Assembly (NCBI GenBank): GCA_037042185.1
Contig: JAXQJY010000033.1
Coordinates: 1,922,001-1,986,000 of the forward strand
Source of the DNA: Sordariomycetes sp. S80-01Y
Taxonomy: Eukaryota; Ascomycota; Sordariomycetes
Reading direction: 5' to 3'
Length of the DNA: 64,000 nucleotides
Shown piece after piece: positions 11,327-21,508 of the stretch. How positions within the stretch are numbered: the stretch's first letter is position 1; every line of letters begins with the position of its first letter. The translations under genes and the position numbers were made by a program. The notes beneath the pieces are model-generated. The model searched no databases, was not told where the DNA came from, and saw nothing but the letters and a program-made list of their open reading frames with translations.

Positions 11327-12811
11327 GTTTTCTTGTTGTGATGCGTTGACAACGTTCAAGAGGAGAATGGATCAAAGGTTGTTGAAAGGGTCGGAGCAAG
11401 AGCTAGCCGGCTGTTCTTTGGCAAGAGTTGGTCGTGCCGAACGTTTTGTGAATGTTATGGGCTGGTAGCGAAAGTAAGCTTCGGCTGGTGAAGGAGCGAT
11501 GCAAGTCCAGTTTGCGAGCAAGAAACTGATGGAAAGTCACCAGTTCTAAGAAGATTATATGTTCTCGAGATGGCTGTATCTTGTCACAGACAGAAGCTAT
11601 TCGCAGGTCGAGTTCGCGCGTAAGGTTTGCAGGGGATGGTTCAAGATGAGGGTGTGAAGGTTGCAAGTGAAGACTTCGTCTGAAATTTCATAAACATAGG
11701 CAGAAGTCACGCAATGCTGGCTTTGGACTGGTGCAAACGGGCACCGAAGCGTAGTTGTGGGGGCAACGACTGCAAGCTGTTGTCAGGAAAAGGGGCTAGG
11801 GGCCCTGGCTTGTGGGAACGTCACTCATGCGGAGGGCTCCGACCGCTGGACATGCTGGCGAGACCTATCTGAAGGGCCAGATGGTTCGATAACGAGAAAC
11901 TTGGAAGTGACTGTGTCGTTCTTTATGTGTTCGCCCGATGAGTTGCTACGCTTCTGTAAGTTGTTCACCGAACCGTACAGTGTGTCTGAAGTTTTCTTGT
12001 ATGTTCCCGTCATCATCCAATACAGGGTTCGAGGGTAACACATGTTAGCACCTTCAAGTATTGCGATACTTGATTTATCAACACTTAATATCGCGGTGGA
12101 GGAGAAATGTCACTGGCTCTGAGCAGCGGTGCATCGAGATGGAGTTAGTAGCTACTGAATTCAGAGCTGTTGCCATTTCGAAGCTTCGCATTACGCTGCC
12201 TCGAGGCGAATAGGTGTGACTCGATCTCTTGTCAACAGAAAGAGGGCACTCCGGCTACCGATGAGCATCCAAGTCTCACAAATTCAACAGCATATAAGCT
12301 CCCTCAAGACGTGTTCAATGGTAGGAAATTTGCATGAAAGAAATCAGCGTCATATTCAAGATTCTCGAGACTGCGACGTAGAGATTGTTGGTCTGCATGA
12401 TCTCCCTACTCTCGAAGCTCCTCGTGCTCCGTCACTAAACGTGTGATGGTAAGGCGGTCGCAAAGTGGATCTGTCAGTTAGCATGAAGCACGACTCCCTA
12501 GGGGGCAATGTAGTCTGCACATGGCTTACATGAAGCCATCTGTTCAGCCACTTCCAGAGCACTCATCTCCAGTTAATTTATAGTGCGTCTGCGTCATCCT
12601 CGCCACCACCCAAGATCTCGCCCCACAGGGGTCGATTCTCGGACAGAATCAAGCAACCGCAACTCCGCCCGCTGTCGCCGAACTCATGCAGCATTTATTC
12701 TGCTCTGCGCTAATCCCGATCACCTCTTATCGCCCTTTGATGCTCATCATCCACGGCTTCTTCACTCATCATCTAGTCCCATCATCATCGACTTGACGGT
12801 CAATACTGACG
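11327..12811. other. 1.5 kb divergent intergenic region
   Basis: The region between two divergent genes holds both promoters. Only scattered short frames occur, and I found no repeats or RNA genes. The stretch before 12811 is C/T-rich, as in a fungal 5' UTR. Confidence 0.55.
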
Positions 12812-14401
12812 ATGCGCTCTGCGCAAATAAGATCCCCAGACGACTTTGAGCTCGAGTCTCTGGTCACCGACGACGAAGCCGACTTTGTCTCCTCGCCCGA
12901 CGCACCGTTAGCCATGTCACCACCTTCGGACCAGCAGCCCAAGTGGCTTTCTCAAACACACCAGCGTCCACGATATGTGCGATGGCTCTCCTGGCTCTCA
13001 ACCGCCACGCTGAGGCTTTTGAGGCCTCGTCTGACCTGGCGGTACGGTCTCTTCGCGACATTTGCGGCCTACTTCCTCTACTGTACCGTCGTCAGCTCAC
13101 CACTGCTGGCATCACCGCTGCCACCGTACAGGGGACCTCACGGAGTAGGCGCAGTCGACCTGGAAGTGCCTCTATCTAAAGGACCTCAGCGAGTTTCAGA
13201 TGCCGTCTTCCGTTCCGGCGATCCGGCATTTGACGTTGAGAGTGTTCTTGTCACGCTTTACTACCCTACCGATCCCGGATTTCGCTCGAGGAAGAGCCGA
13301 TATACCTGGATTCCCAAGCCTGTCAGCCTCACAGCAGAGGGCTACGCAAAGCTTGCTGGCATGAACAACTTCGTCATGCGACCAATCATGACATTTTTCC
13401 TCTGGGCTGTTGGCGGAGGCATCACAATCCCGGCAGAGGTCGACGCACCGCTGTTGTCTGTCGATGCAGGAGATGAGTTCCCTGTGTTGGTTTTTTCCCA
13501 CGGAATGGCAAGCTCAAGAACAGATTACACCAACTTTCTGGGCGAGCTCGCGTCTCGTGGCTACGTTGTCGCCGCTATAGAGCATCGCGACGGCAGCTCC
13601 CCGGGGAGCTTCATTAAGCTCACGTCATCGGAGACGGGGCGCAAGCGACTACACTTCAAGCAGTCTGAACTCAAGGAGGACATGGACACAGCTGATTTCA
13701 AGAAGGCTCAGTTGGCTTATCGGGATGCTGAGATCGGCGCTACGATTGATTTGTTGAAGTCCATCAACAAAGGCGATTCTATCAACAACACCCGGGCTGC
13801 AGTAGGCACGTTGGAAGACTGGTCCTCACGGCTCAACTTTTCCCAGCTCACAATTGGTGGTCACTCGTACGGCGCCACGGGAGCTCTACAAGCCCTGTCG
13901 ACCGTGGCCACAGACGCTGCAGCGGGCATCATCCTCGATCCTGGAAAGTCCTCGGGGCCTCTGAACCACGATGGCGAAGTTCCTCTTCTCGTAATTCACT
14001 CCAACTCATGGAGCAAGAAGAAGAGCATCTTCCACGGTCGACCGCACTTTGAGACAGTGCGAGACCTGGTAAAAGACACACCAGCACCAAGCTGGTTCTT
14101 CACAAGCCTCGGAACATCACATCCAAGCGTGACTGATGCACCTCTCCTGGAGCCTTTGTTGTTGAGCTGGACGACGGGGGCTAAGCTGGACGTCAAGCAA
14201 GCCCTGGAGGAGTACGTCAACACATCCGAGGAATTCCTCTCCTTCGTGGACACTGGAAAGACCGCAGCGGATGGTCTCTTGGCTGAGAAGGTCACCCACG
14301 AGGAGTATGGCGAATGGGTTAGCGAGCAGAGAAAGAAAGAGTTCCCGAAAACGCGGGCAAAGCTGTGGGAGATTCACGTGAGTCCGGACTTGAAAGAATA
14401 A
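12812..14401 (+). CDS. PAF acetylhydrolase-like lipase, membrane-anchored
   Basis: Uninterrupted frame of 529 residues, related to platelet-activating factor acetylhydrolase type II (alpha/beta hydrolase), which removes short or oxidised acyl groups from phospholipids. A hydrophobic stretch at about residues 85-105 (LFATFAAYFLYCTVVSS) suggests a type II membrane anchor after a cytosolic N-terminus of about 80 residues. The catalytic triad is readable: nucleophile Ser near residue 352 in GGHSYG, Asp near 376 in IILDPG, and His near 437 in GTSHPSVTD. The oxyanion region is VFSHGMASSRTDY. Family members usually have GHSFG, so Tyr after the Ser is a mild variant. The start follows a C/T-rich leader. 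Whether it belongs with the oxygenase cluster downstream is unclear, because its promoter lacks the shared palindrome. Confidence 0.9.
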   Translation: MRSAQIRSPDDFELESLVTDDEADFVSSPDAPLAMSPPSDQQPKWLSQTHQRPRYVRWLSWLSTATLRLLRPRLTWRYGLFATFAAYFLYCTVVSSPLLASPLPPYRGPHGVGAVDLEVPLSKGPQRVSDAVFRSGDPAFDVESVLVTLYYPTDPGFRSRKSRYTWIPKPVSLTAEGYAKLAGMNNFVMRPIMTFFLWAVGGGITIPAEVDAPLLSVDAGDEFPVLVFSHGMASSRTDYTNFLGELASRGYVVAAIEHRDGSSPGSFIKLTSSETGRKRLHFKQSELKEDMDTADFKKAQLAYRDAEIGATIDLLKSINKGDSINNTRAAVGTLEDWSSRLNFSQLTIGGHSYGATGALQALSTVATDAAAGIILDPGKSSGPLNHDGEVPLLVIHSNSWSKKKSIFHGRPHFETVRDLVKDTPAPSWFFTSLGTSHPSVTDAPLLEPLLLSWTTGAKLDVKQALEEYVNTSEEFLSFVDTGKTAADGLLAEKVTHEEYGEWVSEQRKKEFPKTRAKLWEIHVSPDLKE

Positions 14402-14531
14402 TGACAGACTGTTGTGTCACTTTCAACCGCGTTTGTAACACCCAGAGAACAGTAAGATATACAGAGTAATATAATGCGAAGCTGTTGGCTGTCGATGTAT
14501 ATTGACGCGCTTATGCACTCTTTAGCGATTA

Positions 14532-15896
14532 TTAGACGGGCAACACAACCTTGACACCCATATACTCCCTCTGGTGCATCAACTTTCCGTCGATGAGCAC
14601 CTGATCGGCACCGATCCTGTTTCGGACAGTGTCCGTTGGATCAGTAGCCGTCGCGATCTGGATCTCTCGCCACTCCTTGTTTGTGGGTACAAGTTGGCCC
14701 TTGGCCGTGCGGTTCTTGAATTCTTTGTACACGCCTTGCTCCTCAATACATCCCTCACGCTGAATCAGAGGGGATTCTGAAAGTAGGGTTAGCTAGGTTA
14801 AGAATATTTACTCCTGATGGATACTTACCCGTGGCAGGACCCATGCGAAGATCGCCGACGGAGCTGTTGAACAGCACAAGCGACAGGCGCTCCTGCTGAA
14901 GCTGGTCTGCAGGGGGCCTGAAGACCCTGTGCCTTGTAGCCTTGAAGTGCCCGCCAGACACGATCTCCAGGGTGTCACCGATGTTGATAACTAGAGCTCC
15001 TGGCTTGTACGGCACGTAGTACCACTGCTCGTCCCTGCCCCAGATCTGTAGGCAAGATATGGGAACCGAGAAGAGTAGTGTCGTCAGGCCAAAGTCAGTG
15101 TGACCATGCATCCTCAGGCCCTTGCTGGCTTCTTGGGTCTCCTTCTGCACAGGTCGGAAGAGCGCATGGCGAAAGTAGCCTTCGCCGGTAGGGCTGCCGT
15201 GGGATTGGACGTTGTCCCAAAGATAGTCATCGGGCAGCTCTAAAACGCGAGAGAAAAGTGTCAAGAGTCGACGATTAACGGAGTTGGTCAGATAGTTGCA
15301 GAATGCCTCGACTTCGTCCATCAGCGGCTGAATACACTTGGGCACACGATTCTCGATGTCGTCCCAATCCGGCTTGTACCAGTTGAATTGCTCGATACCA
15401 TCGGGAGGTCCGCGATTACGCTATGAGCAATATCAGTGTCTGTGAGAAGGTATCGGTATCGAAGACGCAGACCTTGAACCCGTAAGGGTGCTTGTAACCA
15501 GACCAGATCCCTTTATCGGGGCTGAAAAGGAGGCGCTCTTTGTCCTCTTCGCTGATATTGTCATAAAGATATTGTGCGATTCCAAACTGACGGTGGAGCT
15601 GTTATGATATTAGCATCACATTACATACAGACAACAGGAGCCAGACCGACCTGATCCAACGAGACTCCATAGTTCTCGAGGAAGAGAAAGCCGTCATCGC
15701 GGATAGCGATCTTGACCTGCTGGATCAGATTATCCACGACAGCAGGATCATCCGAGTCAAGCAAAGATAGGTCGATAGACTTAAGCCTCGCAAAACTCTC
15801 CTTCTCCTGTGTCACTGGCGGAGGGATCCATTGCTCGACCTTGGGCTTTCCAGGGAGGTCAGCCGGCGGCGGGTTGAAGGGGGCTGCTGGCGCCAT
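14532..15896 (-). CDS. 2-oxoglutarate/Fe(II)-dependent dioxygenase
   Basis: Soluble isopenicillin-N-synthase-like oxygenase that would use 2-oxoglutarate and O2 to hydroxylate or desaturate a small molecule. Four exons on the minus strand: 15896-15651, 15598-15473, 15420-14829 and 14776-14532, separated by four-way consistent 52-nt introns. The product is about 402 residues. The N-terminal DIOX_N part reads RDDGFLFLENYGVSLDQL. The iron ligands are His231 and Asp233 (GHTDFGLTTLL) and His288 (ATRHRV); Arg302 and Ser304 (ERLSLV) fit the 2-oxoglutarate carboxylate clamp. The last exon is a family-typical tail ending GVKVVLPV. It is divergent from the RidA gene at 16685, and the shared 788-bp promoter carries several GAGGAG palindromes. 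Substrate unknown; the neighbours suggest catabolism of an amino or hydroxy acid. Confidence 0.93.
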
Positions 15897-16412
15897 GCTT
15901 AGTCGTCGACAAGGGAGTTTGAGAGTGTACTAGGCGAGGATGATGCAGAGACAATGTAAAATACTGCTGGTTTTGAAATAGCGCGACTGTGCTTTATAAA
16001 ACGTTGACTCGAGAGGCTACGTGGAGGGGGCTCCCGTGCTGGTTGTGGTTGACTCCGGAGTAGCTCTTGTTGGGTTCAGTCGAGCTCCTCCTCTAGGCCA
16101 GACTGCCGATGTGCAAGGGCTTATGGACGTTACGAGTCTCATGATGCACAGCTTACTTTTCGACTCATCTTCCAAAAGCATCTCTAGTTCTCCACATCCA
16201 GTCGTTTGTATCCAGGACTATGATGGCCCCCGCCCCCTCATACACCTCGGCCTCCCGGCGCTCGGTCGTCACTCCGCGCCAGCTAGCCCAACCAGCTCCC
16301 ATGAGCTCCTCCTGGTCGCAAATGATCCCTTCTATGGGAAATCTCGCGATCGCGACACCAGAATAGCGCGAAAGTATCTTATCAGAGGAGCCAATTCCTG
16401 GCGCCGTGGGCG

Positions 16413-16430
16413 TGGGAGGAGCTCCTCCCA
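16413..16430. promoter_or_regulatory. 18-bp perfect palindrome, candidate operator
   Basis: TGGGAGGAGCTCCTCCCA is a perfect 18-bp dyad, two GAGGAG half-sites abutting head to head. It sits about 255 bp before the RidA start. Its 14-bp core recurs exactly at 18706-18719 in the next divergent promoter. This fits a dimeric C2H2 regulator such as the one encoded at 21509. Confidence 0.65.
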
Positions 16431-16464
16431 GATTTCCCAATCGGGCTATCCCCTCATCGTGTAA

Positions 16465-16481
16465 GCGGGAGCTCCTCCCGC
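16465..16481. promoter_or_regulatory. GCGGGAG-CTC-CTCCCGC inverted repeat
   Basis: Two 7-bp arms with a 3-nt centre form an inverted repeat that includes GGAGCTCCTCC. It lies 34 bp after the 18-bp palindrome. It is a variant or second site for the same regulator. Confidence 0.55.
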
Positions 16482-16684
16482 GGCCCCCTGTCCATCGATG
16501 GCCGTCACCAACGACGCAGAGCCGAGAACGGAGCTGAGATTTGGAGACAGGATATAATTGAAGTTCGATTGGGAGTTACCAGTTCAATCTCGAAGTTGAG
16601 CCCAGACCCCTCCCTGTCCCGTAACAAAGCATCAGCTACGGAAAACGAGCTCTAACCGTTCCCCTCCGAGAAAACACGCACAGC

Positions 16685-17146
16685 ATGTCTCGCCAACTCA
16701 TTTCCAGCGAAAAGTTCCCTCCCAAGCCTCACAACTGTACGTCTCACCAATATATCAAACAAGGAAAGTTGACACGCTGACAAGCCTCTTAGGTCCGGCG
16801 ACCAAGGTGCCCGGCCTGGTCTTCTTAGCTGGACAGACCGCCACAGGCGAGATCAAGCAAGCTACGGTAGATTCGCTCAATACCTCATATTGCTATGAGC
16901 TGGATGCTGACCACCGCACAGCGGACTGTGCTCCAAAACCTCAAGGAGGTCCTCGAGCTGTCCGGGTCGTCTCTCGAGCAGGTGGTCAAGTACAATGTCT
17001 ACCTTGCCGATATGAAGGACTTCGCAGCGATGAACGAGGTCTATATTGAGGTTCTACCCAAGCCCATGCCTTCGCGTTCCTGCTTGCAGGCGCTGCCTCC
17101 CGGTGCGGGAACCGTGATCGAGATTGAGTGCATTGCTCAAGTGTGA
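16685..17146 (+). CDS. RidA/YjgF family imine deaminase
   Basis: Small RidA-family protein (endoribonuclease L-PSP domain), which hydrolyses reactive 2-imino/enamino acids such as 2-aminoacrylate to 2-oxo acids plus ammonia. Three exons, 16685-16736, 16793-16866 and 16922-17146, give about 116 residues. The first intron splits a Cys codon (GTACGT donor, TTAG acceptor); the second is phase 0 (GTAGAT donor). Visible motifs are FLAGQTATGEI near residue 28, NLKEVLELSGSSLEQVVK, VYLADMKDFAAMNEVY and PSRSCLQA. The Arg of the last motif corresponds to the carboxylate-binding Arg essential in active RidA members. The chain ends IEIECIAQV as in the family. It has no obvious mitochondrial leader, unlike the housekeeping homologue of many fungi. 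Clustering with the oxygenase and aldolase suggests a pathway-specific role. Confidence 0.92.
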
Positions 17147-17571
17147 GGGCAAAGGGATGAACAGTAATAGAAATACATAAAGGGAAACAGCCTCATTCAA
17201 TAAGGATCTCCGCTTTTTTAAATTTTGACGTATCTTGTCGCACGGCCTTGTCAAGCGCTTCGCCTACAGTTCTGTGTATAGACGCGTTGCAAATTGCCAA
17301 CCATGTGATACGAATGTGAAACGGTAATCCATGGGAGCACGTGGTGTTTGGCGATTCAAAGAGCGATTAGTCTCTATCAAAAGCTCTTTGGGTGCTGCTA
17401 AGAAAAGATCAACTTGTCCGAACAATGCCAACATAAGGCCTACGCTGCCTACGACATTGTCACTCCATCTTCGTGACAATCGTGACTTGTGCTCTTGACT
17501 TAGCGAGGGAAAGCGTATTTATTGGGGCTGATATATATTTTCTGGCTCTATGGATGCATATGTCTTTTGTC
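17147..17571. other. intergenic, convergent 3' ends
   Basis: Tail-to-tail spacer between the RidA gene and the aldolase gene. It has no coding or repeat signal. Confidence 0.6.
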
Positions 17572-18372
17572 TTATGACCTGGCTACTTCAAGCTCGGCAA
17601 TGTACCAGTTCTGGATCGCTTTGGTGTCGCCAGTCATGGCAACCATGTCGTACCTCTTCCTCGCCTCTTTGGCCGTCTCTCCATTGTTCACCATCCTGCC
17701 AGCCCATTTTCCTTGCTTTCTAGCTGAATCAATGATCTTGTTGACAGCATCAACGAATTGAGGTTCATCGCCCTTCGCAGGGGTGTACCCAAGCAGGGAC
17801 TGGGCGAGGTCGTTGGGTCCGATGAAGGCCATGTCGACTCCAGGCACGGCGCAGATCTCCTCGACATTGTCGACGCCGGCCTTCGTCTCGATCTGGATCA
17901 TGGTGATGATCGTCTCGTTCGCCGACTTCATGTATTCGGGCGTCGTCAGACCGTGACCAATGGCTGGGAACGCTGAGCCCTGCCCGCGAACGCCCTGAGG
18001 AGGGAATTTGGAGGACGCAACGATTTGCCTAGCTTCCTCGGCGTTGTTGATCTGTGGAACCATGATTCCGTGAGCGCCTGTGTCCAAGGCGCGCTTGATG
18101 ATGTCGTGCGCAGGGCCGCGGATGCGAATGATGGGTGACACTCCGAGAGCCGCGATTGCAGCGACGGAGTTATGCATCGAGTCGTCTCCGATGTGACCGT
18201 GCTCGCAGTCGATTATGATGCCATCAACTCCTGTCAAGGCGACTATCTGGGCCATGCGCACGGAAGGCAAGGCCATGAAGGTCAAGACAGGGTACTCGCC
18301 GGCTCTGAGCTTGTTGAGCAGCTTGAGGCGAGGGTTCTCGATCTTTGTGGTTTGAGGAGTTGGCCAGCTCAT
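17572..18372 (-). CDS. HpcH/HpaI-family 2-oxo-acid aldolase
   Basis: Class II, metal-dependent aldolase of the HpcH/HpaI family, which cleaves 4-hydroxy-2-oxo acids to pyruvate (or a related 2-oxo acid) plus an aldehyde. Single exon of 266 residues, a normal length for the family. The key residues are readable: His58 in DCEHGH as catalytic base, Arg85 in IRIRGP for pyruvate binding, and metal ligands Glu162 in QIETKAG and Asp188 in GPNDLAQ. The TIM-barrel strand pattern is otherwise intact, so it should be active. No targeting signal, so probably cytosolic. It is transcribed away from the MFS transporter gene, and their shared promoter contains the GGAGGAGCTCCTCC palindrome. Natural substrate unknown; a citrate-lyase-beta-like role is less likely given the HpaI-type active site. 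Confidence 0.93.
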   Translation of the reverse strand: MSWPTPQTTKIENPRLKLLNKLRAGEYPVLTFMALPSVRMAQIVALTGVDGIIIDCEHGHIGDDSMHNSVAAIAALGVSPIIRIRGPAHDIIKRALDTGAHGIMVPQINNAEEARQIVASSKFPPQGVRGQGSAFPAIGHGLTTPEYMKSANETIITMIQIETKAGVDNVEEICAVPGVDMAFIGPNDLAQSLLGYTPAKGDEPQFVDAVNKIIDSARKQGKWAGRMVNNGETAKEARKRYDMVAMTGDTKAIQNWYIAELEVARS

Positions 18373-19207
18373 AGTTGCGGCTGAAGTTTCGATGCAATTT
18401 CAGTTTGTCCTTTTACTTGGACTCGTCAAGTTCCTTTTGTGCGGAAAAGCTTGAAGACGGGTGAAGTAGGTGGTGTAAGGATGGATCGAGGTCGAAAGGC
18501 CAGAAATGAAGTTGAGTAGAGGGACAAGACGCCAGAATTTGTCCGATTTCGCTCAGAGCTCCGCATCCCCAACATTTGAAACGTCATTATCGTGACCCAT
18601 AAGCGTGAGGAGCACCTTGCTTGCATTTTCAGACGAGAAGCGGAGGTTGGGGAGGTGTCGAAGTCACCATCCCCCAGTTCCCTATCTCCCTCCGCCGCCC
18701 CACCGGGAGGAGCTCCTCCGCAGCTGGTCGATATCGTATGCGCTTCCACGAGTCAGGCATTCTCATCATTGGGAGAGTCGGTATCTCTACGAACCCCAGA
18801 TATCGCTCGCGTGGTGAACACTCCATCTTTAGGGGTCGCGACCAGTCAGGTCGTCGCGAAATTTGGGCGCTCCTCCCAGGACTCTTATCTCGTGATATCC
18901 AGCCGTGGCAACCAACCTCAATCTAACGACTATTGAGGCGGGCGTCCAGACTGGCTGCGGCGTCCTGTCTTGGAGCAACCAATGGGTTCCCATTACAAAT
19001 AGTTTGGTCCAGACGCCTAGAGAAAGGCGAACCTCATCTGGAACCCGCAGCTTTTGGGTGCTCTGTCGTGTAATACCCCGGATTTCGTTGCGCAACTCTG
19101 CCACTTCCTATCAGAACTTCTGGCAAGCTCAAATACCGGCTGCTCCCGGGCCCAGACGTTTCTATACCGAAGGTCTTCAGCTCAATTCTTCCCCATTGTT
19201 GCGCACC
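18373..19207. promoter_or_regulatory. bidirectional promoter of aldolase and transporter
   Basis: The shared upstream region carries GAGGAG at 18607-18612, the palindrome at 18706-18719 and CTCCTCCC at 18870-18877. An in-frame extension of the transporter N-terminus starting at 18905 is open but looks non-coding. This promoter mirrors the oxygenase/RidA promoter. Confidence 0.6.
18706..18719. promoter_or_regulatory. 14-bp palindrome GGAGGAGCTCCTCC
   Basis: This perfect dyad of two GAGGAG half-sites is identical to the core of the palindrome at 16413-16430. It lies about 333 bp before the aldolase start and 500 bp before the transporter start. It is a candidate site for the cluster regulator. 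Confidence 0.62.
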
Positions 19208-20750
19208 ATGGACGCCAAAGAAACGCACTCCGATATCAAAGACGCGGCTTCGTCGCAGCTCGACATTGCCGTGATCACTCAGCGCGTGCCCGAGTCCCTC
19301 CGAAACATGGACGAGGAAGAGAAATCTCGACTGAATAAGAAGCTCGTCCGGAAGATGGACGCCATAATTCTTCCCATAATCGGTATCTTGTACATTCTTA
19401 ATTATATCGACCGCCAGAACCTGGCGGCGGCCAAGCTCCAGGGCATCATGGAAGATCTCAACATGACAACCCAGGAGTTTGCTACGGCCATCTCGATTCT
19501 TTTCGTCGGCTATCTGCCCTTTCAGATTCCCAGCAACATGATCATCACCAAGATTTCCCGACCCGGAATGTGTAAGTCCTCCCTCCTGTTCGAGCAAGCC
19601 TCTGCTGACACACTCAGACATCTGCGCTGCCGTCATTATCTGGGGTTCCATCTCCGCAGCCACTGCCACTGTGAAGACATACGGTCAGCTTCTTGCAGTC
19701 CGCGCTGTGCTTGGGGTGGCTGAGGCTGTCTTCTTCCCGGGAGCCATCTATTACCTGTCCGCCTGGTATACCAAAACCGAACTTGGGAAGCGCATCGCTA
19801 GTCTGTATATTGCCCAGCAAGTTGGAAACGCCTTCGGAGGTCTCTTTGCTGCGGGTATCTTCCAGCTTGACGGTGCGCACGGAATCAGAGGCTGGCAGTG
19901 GCTTTTCATCATTGAAGGAGCCGCCACTGTCGGCATTGGTATAGTTTGTGCTTGCCTGATGCCCGAGTTCCCTCACAACAGTCGCATCTTGTCACCTCTC
20001 GAGCGCGACCTTGCAGTCTGGCGCATCGAGTCTGAAGCTGGGGCTGCAGAAGGCACTGAAGACGAAAGTGTCTTCAAGGGATTCTACAAGGCCCTCACGG
20101 ACCCGAAGCTTCTCCTGCTCATCTTCTGCAATATGATGTCCCAGGCCCAAGGGTCGATTGCGAACTACTTCCCCACGCTCGTGGCCTCTCTCAACTTTGG
20201 CAGCACGATCAGCCTCCTTCTGACTGCTCCCCCTTACATACTCGCGGGCGCCGTCTACTACGGAATTACGTGGTACTCTGATCGCAAGAATGTTGCGTAT
20301 CCCATCATTCTGAGCTGCATTGCAATCGCATGCACCATGTATGTCATTCCGATGGCAACACTCAACGTCGGAGCTCGATACTTCTCCATGATGGTCCTCC
20401 CCTTCGCCTCCGTCGGACCCCAGCTTCTCCTTTACAAGACCATCAACTTGCACTTGGCCCGCCCGGTATCCAAGCGCGCTGCTGCGTCAGCCCTGGTCAA
20501 CGCTATCGGCGGCACGGCCAACATCTGGGCTTCGTACCTTTACTACGCCCCACCTCAGTTCTTTGCTGCTTTCGGAACACTCATGGGCTGCGCAGCCCTC
20601 TTTGCCGCTACCATCACGTTTTACAGGTGGCTCGTACGCCGCGAGAACAAGCGGCTTGACTCAGGTGACCCTGAGCTCGTTGTAAAAGTCATGAAAGGCG
20701 GTGTTACCGATGAGATGGTTCAGCTCAACTGGCGCTACGAAATGTACTAA
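19208..20750 (+). CDS. MFS transporter, Dal5-like anion:cation symporter
   Basis: Twelve-helix major facilitator of the anion:cation symporter (allantoate/nicotinate permease, Dal5-like) family, likely importing an organic acid or amino-acid derivative. Two exons, 19208-19571 and 19618-20750, join across a 46-nt intron (GTAAGT donor, CTCAG acceptor) within SRPGMYICAAV; about 498 residues. Family hallmarks are RKMDAIILPIIGILYILNYIDRQN in helix 1, NMTTQEFATAISILFVGYLPFQIPSN, RAVLGVAEAVFFPGAIYYLS in helix 4, and a cytosolic loop FLMP-like region ending helix 6. The ATG at 19208 (MDAKETHSD) was chosen because the upstream 101-residue in-frame extension has no family similarity. It pairs divergently with the aldolase and precedes the regulator, so it is the probable uptake system of the cluster. 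Confidence 0.92.
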
Positions 20751-21508
20751 GATGTGAAGATGGACTGAGCCTGGTTGATGATTTTTGACATGTAAATACT
20801 GATGCACACCGTCACGACTCTTGAGGGACCGGGTTTAGGACATTCAAGACCTTGAGATAGACTCGACCTTTTCGATAAACAAACCAGAGTCTTCTCGAAA
20901 AGAGCGAAGACGTCCTTGCAGACAATGACGCTCATGGCGTAAACTTCACTCTCCTGTTGCTCAGCAGTAATTCTGAACGCGTGACCTCCAGCTCCCTTGG
21001 CACCCTACCAAGTCTGAGCTTTCCCCATCCACCTCCACACGCTATGGGAACTGGCACTAACCCCCACAAAGCTCGGAAGCCAGGTAAACTCCAAGCGGAG
21101 TCGCCTCGATGAGTCTGCGAAGCTTGCAAGGCTCTTGAGGGAAAAGGCGCTGGGCTACTTGTCAGTAAATCTAAGCATCTGTTGCCGAATGGTGACGGGC
21201 ACAACACTAATAACTCCCGCCCTGAACCGCCACAGATAGTACATGTGCATGCTCACTGATAGAGAAACCCTAGCGTCAATGTCTGCGGCGAATGGCAACA
21301 CTTGTACAAAGAGTTCCCACAGATAAGCCGGTGGGGAGGCCGCAGCATTAACGCAACAATGTCCGGGGGTTCGGCACTATCTTGCACGCGGGGACTTGCC
21401 GGCTCATGCACCTCGCTTCCCTCCCGATTCCGGTGACTTTCACCAACCATTAGACACATCTCGGTTGAGTTCAATTTGCTCCCTTGCCGCCGTGCTCTGA
21501 TCGCCAAA
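20751..21508. other. intergenic, regulator promoter
   Basis: The spacer lies between the transporter and the transcription factor, both on the plus strand. I saw no GAGGAG palindrome here, which would fit a regulator that does not control itself. No other feature seen. Confidence 0.55.

Larger units (their letters stand above)
15897..16684. promoter_or_regulatory. bidirectional promoter with GAGGAG/CTCCTC sites
   Basis: This is the shared upstream region of the oxygenase (minus) and RidA (plus) genes. It is unusually rich in GGAG/CTCC dyads: GGAG-4-CTCC at 16023-16034, ACTCCGGAGT at 16052-16061, GAGCTCCTCC at 16082-16091 and 16303-16312, and GAGGAG at 16385-16390 next to a CCAAT box. Two larger dyads lie at 16413-16430 and 16465-16481. 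No coding sequence is supported. It is read here as the control region of the cluster. Confidence 0.65.

Noticed and set aside
12812-14401. Membership of the PAF-acetylhydrolase gene in the oxygenase cluster
   Set aside because: Its promoter has no GAGGAG palindrome, and a lipase does not fit the proposed chemistry. Adjacency alone is not enough.
18905-19207. N-terminal extension of the MFS transporter by 101 residues
   Set aside because: The extension lacks family similarity and would place an unusual leader before a normal N-terminus; the ATG at 19208 fits the family length.
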